From NCBI RefSeq assembly GCF_014645515.1, contig NZ_BMLW01000011.1, positions 124,001 to 188,000 on the forward strand: a stretch of DNA of 64,000 nt, in the 5' to 3' direction. The stretch is from Oceanobacillus neutriphilus (lineage in GTDB: Bacteria > Bacillota > Bacilli > Bacillales > Amphibacillaceae). Positions 62,955 to 64,000 of this stretch are shown here, in pieces. Numbering within the stretch: the first letter of the stretch is position 1; each line of letters starts with the position of its first letter. A model generated the notes under the pieces. It had not been told where the DNA came from. It ran no database searches and was given only the letters and a program-made list of their open reading frames with translations. Position numbers and translations under genes: made by a program.

Positions 62955-64000
62955 TTACATTACGTGATATAAATAAATCTCCCATACAGAATCCTTTTCT
63001 TCAAAAGTTTCCTCCAAAGACAATCCGATATCTTCTGCATTTTCAATCGGAACAGCGGATAATATATATTCTCCTCCTAGCTTCTTTAAAGCTTCTGTGT
63101 CAATAGCTAGATCTTGGATAGGCTCATTTTTATTCTTCGTAAACATATAATTCTTACCCTGCTCTGCCACATACATGTATAACCTTCCGCCCCAGGTATC
63201 AAAATAGTTTTCCAAGGTCGGGCTTTTGTCCAGCTCGCCGGCAATCACCTTTCGGAAGGCATGCTTATATTCGAGCGGAAAGCTGTTGTTATACGTATCT
63301 AACGTGTAAAACCCATTATATTGGGCTATTGTTGGATGCAGGCCAATACTTACTACGCGGTAATCACTTGGATCCTCTCCAATATAGTCCTTAATGGAGG
63401 TAAATAAGTCCTCTGAGTAAAATTCCTTAAAGGTCGGGGTATTTGCTTCCCGATATTTAAACTCTTCTGTCAGACCGAACAGCATGACACATTGCATAAC
63501 GATAAGTGCAACCACGACCATCTTCCCGATTTTTTTAAACCTCCAGAGGATGCCTAAAGCAAGCGCAAAGGCAATATACCAAATTGGCGGATCCATAAAG
63601 TGAAGCCGTGCAAAATTAAATGTATTTAAAACAGAAATATTCTCTTTCAGCGGCTGCCAGCCCTCCCAGTACCAGAATGCGTACCAGAATGACAACACTA
63701 AATTAACTAGAAACAGGGAGAATAGCCACTTTGGTTGCCGGTTTTTAAACAAAGCGAGCAAGACGGCCAGTAATATAACCGGAACAATAATATAGGCCTG
63801 AACTGCTTCATCATGGGTATGACCGTATAAAAAGTTCTCCCATGCCAATTCATAGCTCCGTTCAAAGGTGTTGCCGCTCAAGCTAAGCTCCTCCCGATGT
63901 GATGTAAAGCTGTCGTCAAAAAACATGGATGTAATTAATAAATAATCCTTCATCAGAAAAATACCCGCCATTATTGCCAGGGCAGTAAAAAAAGTCCAAT
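62955..64000 (-). CDS. Large multi-pass membrane protein, DUF6044/YfhO-like (N-terminus off window)
   Basis: The frame is open to the right edge; the codons before the internal ATG at 63971 read WTFFTALAI, so the gene begins outside. The visible part has four or more membrane segments (AYIIVPVILLAVLLAL, WLFSLFLVNLVLSFWYAFWY), then a soluble C-terminus of about 160 residues with DYRVVSIGLHPTIAQYNGFY and YKHAFRKVIAGELDKS. It resembles Bacillaceae DUF6044 or YfhO-type glycosyl/lipoteichoic-acid-modifying membrane proteins. Function unknown. Confidence 0.75.
   Translation of the reverse strand, partial: WTFFTALAIMAGIFLMKDYLLITSMFFDDSFTSHREELSLSGNTFERSYELAWENFLYGHTHDEAVQAYIIVPVILLAVLLALFKNRQPKWLFSLFLVNLVLSFWYAFWYWEGWQPLKENISVLNTFNFARLHFMDPPIWYIAFALALGILWRFKKIGKMVVVALIVMQCVMLFGLTEEFKYREANTPTFKEFYSEDLFTSIKDYIGEDPSDYRVVSIGLHPTIAQYNGFYTLDTYNNSFPLEYKHAFRKVIAGELDKSPTLENYFDTWGGRLYMYVAEQGKNYMFTKNKNEPIQDLAIDTEALKKLGGEYILSAVPIENAEDIGLSLEETFEEKDSVWEIYLYHVM

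Overview
The window looks like chromosomal DNA of a low-GC, Gram-positive, aerobic endospore-former of the Bacillaceae, most likely Oceanobacillus or a close halotolerant relative. The reasons are the strong AGGAGG-type ribosome sites, the frequent TTG/GTG starts, the B. subtilis-like gene blocks (eps start, sufCDSUB, yusE-yusF-gcvH-yusI, fadE-fadA-fadN, zinc uptake plus Fur-family regulator, cwlO/yocH-like wall hydrolases) and a bacterial voltage-gated sodium channel. I see no rRNA, tRNA, CRISPR array, prophage or intact insertion sequence. Most genes lie on the minus strand.

Layout. (1) 1-3.7 kb: start of an exopolysaccharide operon on the minus strand: EpsA-like modulator, EpsB-like tyrosine kinase, then a 410-base gap before a CapD/EpsC-type dehydratase that runs off the left edge. 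The gap holds a 142-nt structured RNA closed by a 9-bp helix, exactly where the EAR antitermination element sits in B. subtilis. Upstream are two SinR-type palindromes 60 bp apart, and a 32-codon divergent gene. (2) 4-10.4 kb: a C4-dicarboxylate module: CitS/DcuS-type kinase, its regulator, a DASS-type sodium symporter, a tartrate/D-malate dehydrogenase-like enzyme and a haloacetate-dehalogenase-like hydrolase, with a cre site before the transporter. (3) 10.5-16.3 kb: two tandem paralogous lipoproteins, an unusual 770-residue protein with two isoprenoid-synthase-like domains, and a solitary EutH. (4) 16.5-24 kb: a Ca2+ P-type ATPase, nrdDG behind a pair of NrdR boxes, a TraB/GumN lipoprotein and a decayed pseudogene. 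(5) 24-33.2 kb: sufCDSUB, a small gene with a probable ATT start, a repeat-rich gap, then yusE, yusF, gcvH, yusI and a DinB-like gene. (6) 33.4-43 kb: sodium channel with an altered TLDSW filter, the fadE-fadA-fadN beta-oxidation genes with a FadR box, and a plus-strand zinc operon with a Zur-like box. (7) 43-54 kb: a possible release-factor-like protein, a CNNM/CorC protein with an unusual palindromic leader, a CwlO-like endopeptidase, an aromatic-acid-exporter-like protein, repeat elements, an Rpn-like nuclease, DedA, a luciferase-like monooxygenase, DUF1836 and hemolysin III proteins. (8) 54-64 kb: TetR/YqeB pair, a YtrA-type GntR/ABC operon, M42 peptidase, CopC/CopD pair, a 3D-domain wall hydrolase related to the CwlO-like protein, and a membrane protein cut by the right edge.

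The genes are mainly core metabolism (Fe-S assembly, fatty acid oxidation, deoxynucleotide supply, zinc uptake) and envelope functions (exopolysaccharide, peptidoglycan turnover), with several regulators readable in the DNA: SinR, CcpA, NrdR, FadR, Zur and WalR-type sites. The least ordinary items are the EAR-like RNA, the two-domain terpenoid synthase, the palindrome and mini-ORF in front of the CNNM gene, the channel filter, and a family of structured interspersed repeats whose stems differ in a compensatory way. All family names are from recognition by eye; no database search was run.
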